Positions 15,705-23,340 of a stretch of 64,000 nucleotides of DNA are shown piece after piece (the first letter of the stretch is position 1; the number at the start of each line of letters is the position of its first letter). Location: contig NZ_PVNG01000008.1 in assembly GCF_003001935.1 (NCBI RefSeq), positions 124,001 through 188,000 on the forward strand, in the 5' to 3' direction. Origin of the DNA: Nonomuraea fuscirosea (GTDB taxonomy: Bacteria > Actinomycetota > Actinomycetes > Streptosporangiales > Streptosporangiaceae). The position numbers and the translations under genes are program-made. A model generated the notes under the pieces. That model made no database searches. It saw only the letters and a list, made by a program, of their open reading frames with translations, and had not been told where the DNA came from.

Positions 15705-16688
15705 ATGAACGCCGACGACAACGCACTCTCGGCCGTCGGCGTCGACGCCGACGACGAACGCGTCTACCGCGACCTGCTCCGCCGCCCGCGCGCGACCCTG
15801 CCGGAGCTGGCCGAGCACACCGGCCGCACCACCGTGGCCCTGCGCCGGGCCTTCACCCGGCTGGAGGCGCTCGGGCTGGTCAGCCGCATGGCGGGCCGCC
15901 CGGCCCGGTTCCTGGCGACCAGGCCCGACGTCGCGGTGGCCGCCCTCATCTCGCGCAGGGAGGAGGGCCTGGCCCAGGCCAGGCTGGCCTCGATCGCGCT
16001 GCTCGCCGAGACGCCGCGGACGGAGAACCAGTCGCCGGAGGAGCTGGTCGAGGTCGTCCAGGGCCAGGCGGCCGTGGTGCAGCGCTTCACGCAGTTGCAG
16101 CAGACCGCGACCGAGGAGCTCCTGGTGCTGGACCGCCCTCCCTACGCGCAGAACCCCACCGAGCAGAACGCCGAGGAGATGAACCGGCTCGCGCACGGCG
16201 TCCTCGTCCGCGGCATCTACGACGTCTCCGCCCTGGAGATCCCCGGCAAGCTGCGCCTGGCCCAGGAGGCGGCGGCGGCCGGCGAGCAGGCCAGGATCAG
16301 CCCCGAGGTGCCGATGAAGCTGGCCATCGCCGACCGCAAGAGCGCGATCCTGCCGCTGAGCACCACCGAGCCAGCGCACGCCGACAGCGCGGTCATCGTG
16401 CACTCCTCCACGCTGCTCGACGCGCTCGTCACGCTCTTCGAAGTCCTGTGGCGGGCGGCGCTGCCGCTGCCGTCCGCCCCCTCCACCGGGCATCCCGAGC
16501 TGCCCGATCCCGAGCTCTTCACCCTGCTCGCCGCGGGGCTCAAGGACGAGGCGGTGGCGCGGCAGCTCGGGGTGAGCCTGCGCACGATCCACCGGCGGGT
16601 CAGCGAGCTGATGGACCTGCTCGGCGCACGCACCCGCTTCCAGGCCGGCCTGCTCGCCGCCCGCCGCGGCTGGCCCGACTCGGCCTGA
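15705..16688 (+). CDS. TrmB-type regulator with C-terminal LuxR-like HTH
   Basis: 327 residues with two DNA-binding regions. The N-terminal winged helix (DERVYRDLLRRPRATLPELA, then RTTVALRRAFTRLEALGLV) is TrmB/MarR-like. The middle part resembles a PLD-like sensor (VVQGQAAVVQRFTQLQQTA, then AIADRKSAILPLS, IVHSSTLLDALVTLFE). The last 60 residues hold a second HTH (LLAAGLKDEAVARQLGVSLRTIHRRVSELM). Proteins of this plan are common in Streptomyces as LuxR-family entries. The start is uncertain: ATG 15705 lacks well-spaced ribosome-site bases (AGAGG is 14 nt away), and GTG 15672 has none. It is divergent from the BNR protein gene across about 126 bp, which contains no clear palindrome. Confidence 0.8.
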   Translation: MNADDNALSAVGVDADDERVYRDLLRRPRATLPELAEHTGRTTVALRRAFTRLEALGLVSRMAGRPARFLATRPDVAVAALISRREEGLAQARLASIALLAETPRTENQSPEELVEVVQGQAAVVQRFTQLQQTATEELLVLDRPPYAQNPTEQNAEEMNRLAHGVLVRGIYDVSALEIPGKLRLAQEAAAAGEQARISPEVPMKLAIADRKSAILPLSTTEPAHADSAVIVHSSTLLDALVTLFEVLWRAALPLPSAPSTGHPELPDPELFTLLAAGLKDEAVARQLGVSLRTIHRRVSELMDLLGARTRFQAGLLAARRGWPDSA

Positions 16689-16710
16689 TATGCCACCTTA
16701 TGGTGGGGAG

Positions 16711-17343
16711 ATGAGCCCTTCTGAGATCCGTACGGTGACGACCGAGGCCGAGCTGCGGGAGATCGTCGCGCCGCCCTCGCAGGCCATCTGGGACAAGGAC
16801 ATCGCCAGGATCGACGAGCACGCCCGTACGATCATCACCCACTCGCCCTTCCTGGTGCTGGCCACCGCCAACGAGAACGGCACCTGCGACGTCTCGCCGC
16901 GCGGCGACCCCGCCGGGTCGGTGCTGGTCCTCGACGACCACCGGCTGGTGATCGCCGACCGCCCCGGCAACCACCGCGTCGACGGCCTGCGCAACGTGCT
17001 CACCAACCCCCACGTGGGGCTGCTGTTCATCGTGCCGGGGATGAACGAGACGCTGCGGCTGAACGGGCGCGCCACGCTCGTCTCCGACGCGCCGTTCTTC
17101 GACGACCTCGCGGTCAAGGGCAAGCGGCCCCGGCTGGCGCTGCTCGTCGAGGTCGAGGAGCTCTACATGCACTGCGCCAAGGCGTTCCTGCGCTCGTCGC
17201 TCTGGCAGCCGGACACCTGGCCCGACCGCAAGAGCCTGCCCACGCTGGGCCGGATCGCCAAGGACCACATCGGCATCAAGGAGCTGTCCGCCGAGCAGCT
17301 CGACGAGGGGCTCGACCGCGACGCCGAGCAGAACCAGTATTGA
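16711..17343 (+). CDS. PPOX-type flavin/F420-dependent oxidoreductase family protein
   Basis: 210 residues of the pyridoxamine 5'-phosphate oxidase-like split-barrel fold, most like the MSMEG_1061 family. Features are HSPFLVLATANENGTCDVSPRGDPAG near the N-terminus (flavin phosphate contacts), RPGNHRVDGLRN, PHVGLLFIVPGMNETLRLNGRA and a C-terminal MHCAKAFLRS. It probably binds FMN and reduces or oxidises a small substrate in the cytoplasm. The ATG at 16711 follows GGTGGGG; the upstream in-frame ATG at 16690 lies in a CCACC-TTAT-GGTGG inverted repeat (16693-16706) that could hide the ribosome site. It follows the TrmB-type gene by 22 bp, so co-transcription is likely. Confidence 0.8.
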   Translation: MSPSEIRTVTTEAELREIVAPPSQAIWDKDIARIDEHARTIITHSPFLVLATANENGTCDVSPRGDPAGSVLVLDDHRLVIADRPGNHRVDGLRNVLTNPHVGLLFIVPGMNETLRLNGRATLVSDAPFFDDLAVKGKRPRLALLVEVEELYMHCAKAFLRSSLWQPDTWPDRKSLPTLGRIAKDHIGIKELSAEQLDEGLDRDAEQNQY

Positions 17344-17361
17344 ACCCGGGCGGGAGGCCGG

Positions 17362-18459
17362 TCAGGGGGACGCGCTGACGCGGACGCGGTCGGAGGCGCC
17401 GTCGGAGAGGAACGACGCCATCGACCGGCCCTCCTCGGCCACCGCGTCCCGCTCTTCCCGGGAGAGCCGGCTGAGCGGGGTGACGGTCACGGTGTCGTCC
17501 TCGACCTGCCAGGTCGCGGCCACCCGGCCGTCCACGAGCGCGACGCGGGCGCCGCTGACCGACAGGTTGCGGTGCGCGTCGTCGATGATCCGGCCGCGGT
17601 CCTGGTAGCCGAGGATCGCGTTGTCGAAGGCGGGCAGGAACCGTACCGGGGCGGGGGTGCCGGGGTCCGGGCGCGGCGCGTCGGGCAGGTCCAGCAGCTC
17701 CCGGCCGCGTTCGTCCCGGAAGGAGATCAGCTCCGCGCGTACGGCGGCCACCGCGGCGGGCAGCCCGGCCAGGCCGGACCAGGCCCGCAGGTCGGCCGTG
17801 GTGGCGGGCCCGAACGCGGCCAGATAGCGCCGCACCAGCTCCTGCCCGACCGGGTCGGCGCCGTCCTGGGCCGGCGGATCCAGTTCGCGTCCCAGCCAGG
17901 CGGCGATCGGGACGTAACGCACCCCCGCCTTCTTGCGCCACAGCCCGCGCGGCGGCAGCTGCACCGTCGGGATGAGGGCGGCGGCCAGCATCTCGCCCAG
18001 CGGTCGCGGGCCCGGCGCGGGCCAGCGCCCGGCCACCGCCCGCGCGAGCTCGCCCATCGAGCGGGGCTCGCCGTCGGCCATGACCGCCAGGCCCGCCGCG
18101 GCCAGTTCGTCGAGGTCCACCCCGGCCAGCTCGCGGCGGTAGGTCCCGAGGACCCGCTGGCGCAGCATGCCGTCGTGCCGCGCCCGCCAGGCCACGACGT
18201 CGTCGGCCGTGAGGAGGTGCACCGTACGGCGCATGAGGTGCGTGCGCACCACGCGGCGCTCCGTGACCAGGTCGGACAGCGCCGCCGGGTCGAACGCGCG
18301 CAGCCGGGACCAGAGCCCGACGAACGGCTCCTGCGGCTCCTGCGCCTGCAGTCCGCACACGTGCGCGACGGCGTCGAGCACCGGCAGGCCGGAGCGATCG
18401 AGCAGTAACTGCCGGGCGAGCGTCGCGCGGTTGAGCGCCCGGGCGCTGAGGACGCTCAT
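17362..18459 (-). CDS. Winged-helix AlkZ/YcaQ-like protein (HTH_42 family)
   Basis: 365 residues of the family that includes interstrand-crosslink DNA glycosylases such as Streptomyces AlkZ. The N-terminus ALNRATLARQLLLDRSGLPV and HVCGLQAQEPQEPFVGLWSR is diagnostic, followed by VVRTHLMRRTVHLL, and the C-terminal PVRFLPAFDNAILGYQDRGRII. AlkZ uses a QxQ motif; here GLQAQEPQ supplies Gln-Ala-Gln, so glycosylase activity is plausible, though many family members are only annotated as DNA-binding. A 12-codon upstream frame carries the only strong ribosome site and overlaps this start as ATGA, so translation may be coupled. It ends convergently with the PPOX gene, 18 bp apart. Confidence 0.8.
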   Translation of the reverse strand: MSVLSARALNRATLARQLLLDRSGLPVLDAVAHVCGLQAQEPQEPFVGLWSRLRAFDPAALSDLVTERRVVRTHLMRRTVHLLTADDVVAWRARHDGMLRQRVLGTYRRELAGVDLDELAAAGLAVMADGEPRSMGELARAVAGRWPAPGPRPLGEMLAAALIPTVQLPPRGLWRKKAGVRYVPIAAWLGRELDPPAQDGADPVGQELVRRYLAAFGPATTADLRAWSGLAGLPAAVAAVRAELISFRDERGRELLDLPDAPRPDPGTPAPVRFLPAFDNAILGYQDRGRIIDDAHRNLSVSGARVALVDGRVAATWQVEDDTVTVTPLSRLSREERDAVAEEGRSMASFLSDGASDRVRVSASP

Positions 18460-18494
18460 GCGCCCGCTCGCGGATCGAGAAGCCGCGTGGTCAT
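18456..18494 (-). CDS. Possible 12-residue upstream ORF coupled to the AlkZ-like gene
   Basis: An ATG at 18494 is preceded by GGAGGG and opens a 12-codon frame (MTTRLLDPRAGA) whose TGA overlaps the start of the AlkZ-like gene as ATGA. The downstream gene has no ribosome site of its own, so re-initiation from this ORF may drive it. Alternatively it is simply a 5' extension separated by a frameshift. Confidence 0.4.
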   Translation of the reverse strand: MTTRLLDPRAGA

Positions 18495-18521
18495 GGTGGT
18501 TCCCTCCGGTATCTGTGCGTT

Positions 18522-18944
18522 TCAGCCGTGGTAGGTGCTGGCCACGTTGACCGCCCAGACCACGCCGAAGCGATCCTTGAGCATCCCGTAGAGCGGCGCC
18601 CACGGCGAGGGCTCCAGCGGCTGCACGACGTCCGCCCCGGCGGACAGCTTCTCCCAGTACGCGGTGATCTCCTCCGCGCTCTCGCCGGTCAGCGAGACGA
18701 AGAAGGAGTTCTCGCCGCGCTCGTACGGCATGGCCGCGGGGACGTCGTACGCCATCACGTGGAAGCCGTTCGCGGCGGCGACCTGGCCCCACATCACGTG
18801 GTCCGCCTCGGCCGGGTCCGCGACGCTGCCCGCGTCCTGGTACGTGACGACGCCGAGGTCGCCGCCGAACACGGACCGGTAGAACTCCAGCGCCGCGCGG
18901 GCCTCGCCACGAAAGTTCACATGAAGAACGGACTTGATCGACAT
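18522..18944 (-). CDS. VOC/glyoxalase-fold protein, PhnB-like
   Basis: 140 residues of the vicinal oxygen chelate fold, similar to PhnB/YdcP-type proteins. The N-terminus LHVNFRGEARAALEFYRSVFGG and the C-terminal WGMLKDRFG-like segment (YGMLKDRFGVVWAVN) are typical. Possible metal ligands are His in SVLHVNF, His in DHVMWG and a later Glu/Asp. Activity and substrate are unknown. The ATG at 18944 has AGGAG 7 nt upstream; that same sequence is one arm of an 11-bp inverted repeat shared with the divergent WYL gene, which suggests the WYL protein regulates this gene. Confidence 0.85.
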   Translation of the reverse strand: MSIKSVLHVNFRGEARAALEFYRSVFGGDLGVVTYQDAGSVADPAEADHVMWGQVAAANGFHVMAYDVPAAMPYERGENSFFVSLTGESAEEITAYWEKLSAGADVVQPLEPSPWAPLYGMLKDRFGVVWAVNVASTYHG

Positions 18945-18946
18945 AT

Positions 18947-19011
18947 CGCTACTCCTGAGCCTGCAGCGAACGCCGGGTGGCGCCCGCAAAGGAACTCTCA
19001 CAGGAGTAGCG
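18947..19011. promoter_or_regulatory. Widely spaced 11-bp inverted repeat between VOC and WYL genes
   Basis: CGCTACTCCTG (18947-18957) and CAGGAGTAGCG (19001-19011) are perfect inverted copies separated by 43 bp. The first copy contains the ribosome site of the VOC gene on the minus strand. This may be a pair of operator half-sites for the divergent WYL regulator, allowing DNA looping, or a long-range RNA stem. Confidence 0.6.
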
Positions 19012-19040
19012 GCCAGGTTGTGGCCTCTACTTACGGCAGG

Positions 19041-20156
19041 ATGGAATTCGTGCCGAAAACCTCAGCGCGCCTGCTGGCCCTGCTCTCCCTGCTCCAGACC
19101 CGCCGGGACTGGCCGGGGGCGCTGCTCGCCGAGCGGCTGGACATCAGCCCGCGCACCGTGCGCCGCGACGTCGACCGCCTGCGCGAGCTCGGCTATCCCA
19201 TCGTGGCCTTCAAGGGCCCCGACGGCGGATACCGGCTGGAGGCCGGCACGGAGCTGCCGCCGCTGCTGTTCGACGACGAGCAGGCCGTCGCACTGACCAT
19301 CGCGCTGCAGATGGCCACCGGAACGGGCGCCGGCATCGAGGAGGCCGCCGCCCGCGCGCTGCACACCGTCCGGCAGGTCATGCCCGCCCGGCTGCGGCAC
19401 CGGATCGACACCTTCCGGGTCACCGCCGTCGACCGGCCCACCTCTCGGGCGGACGTCCAGGTCGACAGCGGTGTGCTCATGACGCTGAGCGCCGCCGTCC
19501 ACGCCCGCGAGGTGCTGCGCTTCGACTACGCCCGCGCATCCCCCGACGCCAGCCCGTCCCAGGACACCGACGCCTCCTCCGGCGGCGACTCGGCCTTCGC
19601 CCGCGACTCGGCCTCCGGCGGTGGCGAGCCGGGGCCGCCGCGCCGGGCGCAGCCGCACCACCTCGTCACCTGGGGCGGGCGCTGGTACCTCATCGCCTGG
19701 GACCTCGACCGCGCCGACTGGCGTACCTTCCGCGCCGACCGCATCACCCCCCGCACCCCCTCAGGCCCCCGCTTCACCCCGCGCGAGCTGCCGGGAGGCG
19801 ACGTGACCGCGTACGTGACCAGCAAGTTCCGCGGCTCGGGCGGCACCGGCGACTGGCCCTGCCAGGGCGAGGTGATCCTCGGCCTGCCCGCGGCCGAGGT
19901 GTCGCGCTACGTCCGTGACGGGCTCGTCGAGGAGCTCGGCCCCGGCCGCTGCCGGCTCGTCATGGGCTCGTGGTCGTGGCCCGCCCTGGTCGCCGCCATC
20001 GGCAGGTTCGACGCCGGCATCGAGGTGGTCGGCCCGCCCGAGCTCAGAGACGCGTTCGCCCGCCTGGCACGACGCTACGCAGGCGCCGCAGCCGGTCGGA
20101 GCGGGCCAGACGCCGGCCCACCCCCTGTCCGGGAAGCTCGATGTAGCGGTGACTGA
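19041..20156 (+). CDS. YafY-type regulator (HTH_11 plus WYL domain)
   Basis: 371 residues. The N-terminal winged helix is clear (SARLLALLSLLQTRRDWPGA, then LDISPRTVRRDVDRLRELGYPI), followed by GPDGGYRL. The WYL domain is recognisable in WGGRWYLIAWDLDRADWRTF, where the name-giving Trp-Tyr-Leu is intact; such domains sense ligands, often nucleotides. An unusual insert rich in Asp/Ser/Gly (about residues 160-200) lies just before the WYL core. The ATG at 19041 is preceded by GGCAGG. It probably regulates the divergent VOC gene. The last 113 bp overlap the convergent acyltransferase gene, unusually long for a tail-to-tail overlap, so the true C-terminus may be as written but deserves care. Confidence 0.88.
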   Translation: MEFVPKTSARLLALLSLLQTRRDWPGALLAERLDISPRTVRRDVDRLRELGYPIVAFKGPDGGYRLEAGTELPPLLFDDEQAVALTIALQMATGTGAGIEEAAARALHTVRQVMPARLRHRIDTFRVTAVDRPTSRADVQVDSGVLMTLSAAVHAREVLRFDYARASPDASPSQDTDASSGGDSAFARDSASGGGEPGPPRRAQPHHLVTWGGRWYLIAWDLDRADWRTFRADRITPRTPSGPRFTPRELPGGDVTAYVTSKFRGSGGTGDWPCQGEVILGLPAAEVSRYVRDGLVEELGPGRCRLVMGSWSWPALVAAIGRFDAGIEVVGPPELRDAFARLARRYAGAAAGRSGPDAGPPPVREARCSGD

Positions 20157-21378
20157 CGAGGGCACAGGCGACCACCGCCGCCAGCAGCACCCAGAACCAG
20201 GTGATCCGCCAGCCGAGCGGGACCGGCACCGGATCGGGGATCGACCGCCGCAGCACCTGGATCAGGAGCGGATGCAGCAGATAGACGGAGTAGCTGATCA
20301 GCCCGAGGCGCACGATGAGGGCCGGCCAGACGGACGAGCGCAGCCGCCGCCCGATCAGGAACGTCAGCCACGCCGCCGCGACGGCGGTGGACCAGCTCCA
20401 CCGGAACGCCACCGCCTGCTGGTGGGCCATGGACCAGCCGGGCCCGAACCAGGCCGCCGCGCCGACGGACACGACGGGCACCAGCCCGATCACCCACCCC
20501 GTCACGCCCCGCCGCACCTGCCCCTGGTCCAGCCGGTAGAGCGCGGTCCCGGCGAACATCGTGGCGACCACGGCCAGGCTCTGCCAGGCGCCGATCCGGC
20601 TGTTGACGACCAGCAGCACGAGGGCCACGGCGGCCACGGCGACCGCGCCGCAGAGCCGTACGCGATGAGCTCCGGCGAGGACCGCGGCCAGCCCCGCCAC
20701 CATCACCCCGGTCACGACCAGCACGAGGACGTCGGAGCCGAAGGCGCGCGACAGGGCGCCGGCCGGCAGCAGACCGCCGACGAGCACACCCGCGACCGCG
20801 ACCGCGAGCACGCCGGTTGTGCGCACGCGCCGCGCCCCGACCACGAAGATCGCCGTCACCAGCAGGTAGAACACCATCTCGTACGACAGCGTCCAGAACA
20901 CGTTGACGACGCTGACCACCTGGAGGAAGTCCTGGAGCATGGTCAGGTGCGCCAGCCCGGCCGTCACCGGATGCTCGCCCAGCTGGTCGGGCAGCTCCGT
21001 GTAGACGGGGACGAGTGCGAACGCGGTGCCGATGACCGCGGCCACCATCCACAGCGGATAGATGCGGAACACCCGGCCGATCCAGAACCGGGTGACGCTG
21101 CCCCGCCGTTCGAGCGAGGCGGGCACCACGTAGCCGCTGATGATGAAGAACAGCATGACGCCGTACTGGCCGAAGTCGAACCAGGGGCTGGCGCCCGTGC
21201 GGACCTCGGGGAAGAGGGGGTCGAGGAGGTGCTCGAAGAGCACGGCGAGCACGGCCAGCCCGCGCAGGGCGTCCAACCAGGTCTGCCGGCGGGCCGGCGG
21301 GGCCGCCTGGGCCGTCCTGGTCTGGTGTCCGGTCCGCAGCTCACCGCCGTCTTCACGAGCGGCCAGGTCGATGGGCAT
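20044..21378 (-). CDS. Acyltransferase family 3 membrane protein
   Basis: 444 residues with about ten membrane helices, of the OafA/Acyl_transf_3 type that O-acylates sugars, glycopeptides or antibiotics using cytoplasmic acyl-CoA. The signature begins WLDALRGLAVLAVLFEHLLDP, with the catalytic-region His in FEHL, then YGVMLFFIISGYVVPASLER and FWIGRVFRIYPLWMVAA. Helix 10 contains ISYSVYLLHPLLIQ with the second conserved His, and the end is SHRYIELPGQ, the usual terminus of this fold. No SGNH domain is attached. It overlaps the WYL gene tail to tail by 113 bp. The acceptor is unknown. Confidence 0.9.
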   Translation of the reverse strand: MPIDLAAREDGGELRTGHQTRTAQAAPPARRQTWLDALRGLAVLAVLFEHLLDPLFPEVRTGASPWFDFGQYGVMLFFIISGYVVPASLERRGSVTRFWIGRVFRIYPLWMVAAVIGTAFALVPVYTELPDQLGEHPVTAGLAHLTMLQDFLQVVSVVNVFWTLSYEMVFYLLVTAIFVVGARRVRTTGVLAVAVAGVLVGGLLPAGALSRAFGSDVLVLVVTGVMVAGLAAVLAGAHRVRLCGAVAVAAVALVLLVVNSRIGAWQSLAVVATMFAGTALYRLDQGQVRRGVTGWVIGLVPVVSVGAAAWFGPGWSMAHQQAVAFRWSWSTAVAAAWLTFLIGRRLRSSVWPALIVRLGLISYSVYLLHPLLIQVLRRSIPDPVPVPLGWRITWFWVLLAAVVACALVSHRYIELPGQGVGRRLARSDRLRRLRSVVPGGRTRL

Positions 21379-21572
21379 CGTGTCAGGCTATGCGGTCAAC
21401 CTGAGCGAAACCTTGGGGTCTGCTCAGGCGGCATGGACGAGCGTGCGCTTGCGGCCGGAAGGCGTTGTCAAGTTCACTGGTCAACCGCCGATTCCGGCCG
21501 GTTGACACGTGTCCGGCGGCTGTGGCTACATCGGGACGAGCGCGGATCTTCCCCGCAGGACCGGAGGCAGCG

Positions 21573-22361
21573 ATGTCGCGAACGGCCGTACTCGAAGTGA
21601 TCTCGCCCTCGGGCGAATCCCATCGATACGACCTGACGCGCACGCAGTACACGATCGGCCGCGCCGTGGCCGACCACCGCCCCGACATCGTGCTCGAACC
21701 AGACCCGCAGGGCTGGATCAGCCGGTTGCACTGCATCCTCGACTACGAGCACGGCCGCTGGTGGGTGACCGACCACGCCCGCAACGGCACCCTCATCGAA
21801 CGCGACGACACCCCCGGCGGGCCGCAGGCGGTGAGCGGGCGCCAGATGCTGCACCACCAGGACACCCTGCTGATCATCGGTGACATGGCCGACGGCGACA
21901 TCCCGCAACACTGGCGGCTGGTCTACATCGACGCCGACGAGCGCACCCTGCCCGCCCACCAGTGGTACACCACCACCACTCCCGCGCGGCTCGACCTGCC
22001 CGCGCCACGGGCCCGGCTGCGTTACGACTGGGTGGCCAGCCGGGCGTACCGGGTGGACCAGACCGGCGCCGAGACGCTCATCGAGGGGCTGCGCCCCAAG
22101 GGCCACCAGCTGCTGCGCTTCATGGTCGGCCGCGGCCGCAGCCAGTCCTCCGACGAGGTCGCCTGCGACCACGCGGAGCTCATCACCGCGTTGTGGGGCC
22201 CGAGGGAGGACTGGCCGGTGGGCCGCACGTACGACAACTCGGACGTCGCCGCCGTCGTGTACGCCGTCCGCAAGTGCGTCGAACCCGAGCCGGGCAACCC
22301 GGTCGTCCTGGAGACCGTCCCCACCCTCGGCTACCGCCTGCACATCCACCACGCCAGGTGA
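21573..22361 (+). CDS. FHA-domain protein with C-terminal winged helix
   Basis: 262 residues combining a phosphothreonine-binding FHA domain with an OmpR/PhoB-like DNA-binding domain. The FHA part (about 15-95) shows YTIGRAVADHRPDIVL (GR motif), WISRLHCIL (the SxxH motif) and HARNGTLIE (the NG motif). The C-terminal domain (about 150-262) has YDNSDVAAVVYAVRKCVEPEPG and a final VLETVPTLGYRLHIH, as in Trans_reg_C wings. EmbR-type regulators carry the same modules in the opposite order and with a BTAD domain, which is missing here. CCGGAGG precedes the ATG. It could be activated by a Ser/Thr kinase such as those at 12336 or 30847. Confidence 0.85.
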   Translation: MSRTAVLEVISPSGESHRYDLTRTQYTIGRAVADHRPDIVLEPDPQGWISRLHCILDYEHGRWWVTDHARNGTLIERDDTPGGPQAVSGRQMLHHQDTLLIIGDMADGDIPQHWRLVYIDADERTLPAHQWYTTTTPARLDLPAPRARLRYDWVASRAYRVDQTGAETLIEGLRPKGHQLLRFMVGRGRSQSSDEVACDHAELITALWGPREDWPVGRTYDNSDVAAVVYAVRKCVEPEPGNPVVLETVPTLGYRLHIHHAR

Positions 22362-22381
22362 CCCGGCCGCGAGGACGAATC

Positions 22382-22394
22382 TACGCATTGCGTA
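22382..22394. promoter_or_regulatory. Perfect 13-bp palindrome before the membrane-protein gene
   Basis: TACGCA-T-TGCGTA lies 39 bp upstream of the ATG at 22433, in the short gap after the FHA regulator gene. It is a possible operator; no regulator can be assigned. Confidence 0.35.
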
Positions 22395-22432
22395 CGCTTT
22401 GTCGCTGACGTTGCCGTGATGGAGGGGAAGCG

Positions 22433-23026
22433 ATGACCGCGCGCGTACAGACCGGCGGCGGGATGAGCACGCGCGTGCGGATCAGCGTCGCGCTGGCCGT
22501 GTGGGGGCTGCTCTACAGCGCCTACCGGGCCTACTACGCGCTGGGCGGGACCGCCGGCATGTTCGGCACGCCGGTCTCGCAGGCGCAGTGGCTGGCGATC
22601 AACGCGGTCGGAGCCGGAATCCTGCTCGTCGCCGCCGTGCTGCCGCCGGCGACGCTGCCGCTGTGGCGGCACCGGTCCGGACGGCGCGCCATGCTGGCCC
22701 TCTGCTGGGTGGCGGCGGTGGGATGCGTCATGCACGCCCTGGTCGACAGCGTGCAACGAGCGTTGAGCCTGGCCGGGCTGCTGCACATCGAGCTGCCGTT
22801 CTGGCGCACCCTCGACCGGCGCACGGCCGACCTGCAGGATCTGCTGTTCAACGAGCCGTGGTTCCTGATCGAGGGCCTGCTGTGGGCGGCACTCGCGCTG
22901 ACGAGCCTGGACGCGGGAACGCAGCGGCGCCGGTGGCTGGCCGGCGCCGGGATCGCGGTGGCCGCGCTCACCGCGATCGGCCTGCTGAGCGCGACCGGGG
23001 TGATCGGCACGTTCATCGTCGGGTAG
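22433..23026 (+). CDS. Hypothetical four-helix membrane protein
   Basis: 197 residues with four predicted membrane segments (VALAVWGLLYSAYRAYYALGG; WLAINAVGAGILLVAAVLPP; AMLALCWVAAVGCVMHALVD; and WLAGAGIAVAALTAIGLLSATG). The first helix with YRAYYALGG recalls the DUF3995 family, but I am not certain. No enzymatic motif is seen. The ATG is preceded by GGAGGGGAAGCG. It follows the FHA regulator gene by 71 bp on the same strand and may be regulated by or with it. Confidence 0.65.
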   Translation: MTARVQTGGGMSTRVRISVALAVWGLLYSAYRAYYALGGTAGMFGTPVSQAQWLAINAVGAGILLVAAVLPPATLPLWRHRSGRRAMLALCWVAAVGCVMHALVDSVQRALSLAGLLHIELPFWRTLDRRTADLQDLLFNEPWFLIEGLLWAALALTSLDAGTQRRRWLAGAGIAVAALTAIGLLSATGVIGTFIVG

Positions 23027-23047
23027 GGGGATCGGACTCCTCAGCCC

Positions 23048-23092
23048 TCATGGAGGGGCAGGACTCTCGGCCGTCATGGAGGGTCAGGCTCC
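23048..23092. repeat. Two imperfect 19-bp direct repeats
   Basis: TCATGGAGGGGCAGGACTC (23048-23066) and TCATGGAGGGTCAGGCTCC (23074-23092) are spaced 26 bp apart. The second overlaps the 3' end and stop codon of the small acidic protein gene on the minus strand, so the first looks like a duplicated gene end. Confidence 0.6.
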
Positions 23093-23308
23093 TTGGCCGC
23101 CGTGCCCGCCCTCCAGTTCCTCCACCGCGTCGATCAGGCCGCGCAGGCCGATCTCCTCGCGTTCGACGTCCGTCGGGTCGAACAACCAGTCGGTGACCGG
23201 CAGCTCCATCTCCTCCTCGGGACGGCTCGCCTCGGCCGTGATCAGCTCGATCTCGACCTCGGCCCGCAGCTCGTACAGGACGTCGTCCTCGCCGTTCGGC
23301 ACGTTCAT
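23084..23308 (-). CDS. Small acidic protein of unknown function
   Basis: 74 residues, strongly acidic (about 22 Asp/Glu), with the repeated pattern LRAEVEIELITAEASRPEEE in the first half, WLFDPTDVEREEIGLRGLID in the middle, and a Gly-rich tail EGGHGGQGA. There is no signal peptide, Cys or membrane helix. The gene lies at the end of a minus-strand run of cupin and methyltransferase genes, 32 bp after the methyltransferase stop, so it is probably co-transcribed. It could be a small partner protein or a peptide substrate of the methyltransferase; neither is supported by homology I recognise. Confidence 0.55.
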   Translation of the reverse strand: MNVPNGEDDVLYELRAEVEIELITAEASRPEEEMELPVTDWLFDPTDVEREEIGLRGLIDAVEELEGGHGGQGA

Positions 23309-23340
23309 CTCCTACTCCAGGGGTGACTTCGAAAGGGGGG

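Noticed and set aside
19041..21378. The 113-bp tail-to-tail overlap of WYL and acyltransferase genes considered as a frameshift
   Set aside because: Both reading frames keep family-typical C-termini into or near the overlap, so a genuine overlap is more likely, though the WYL end may be longer than needed.
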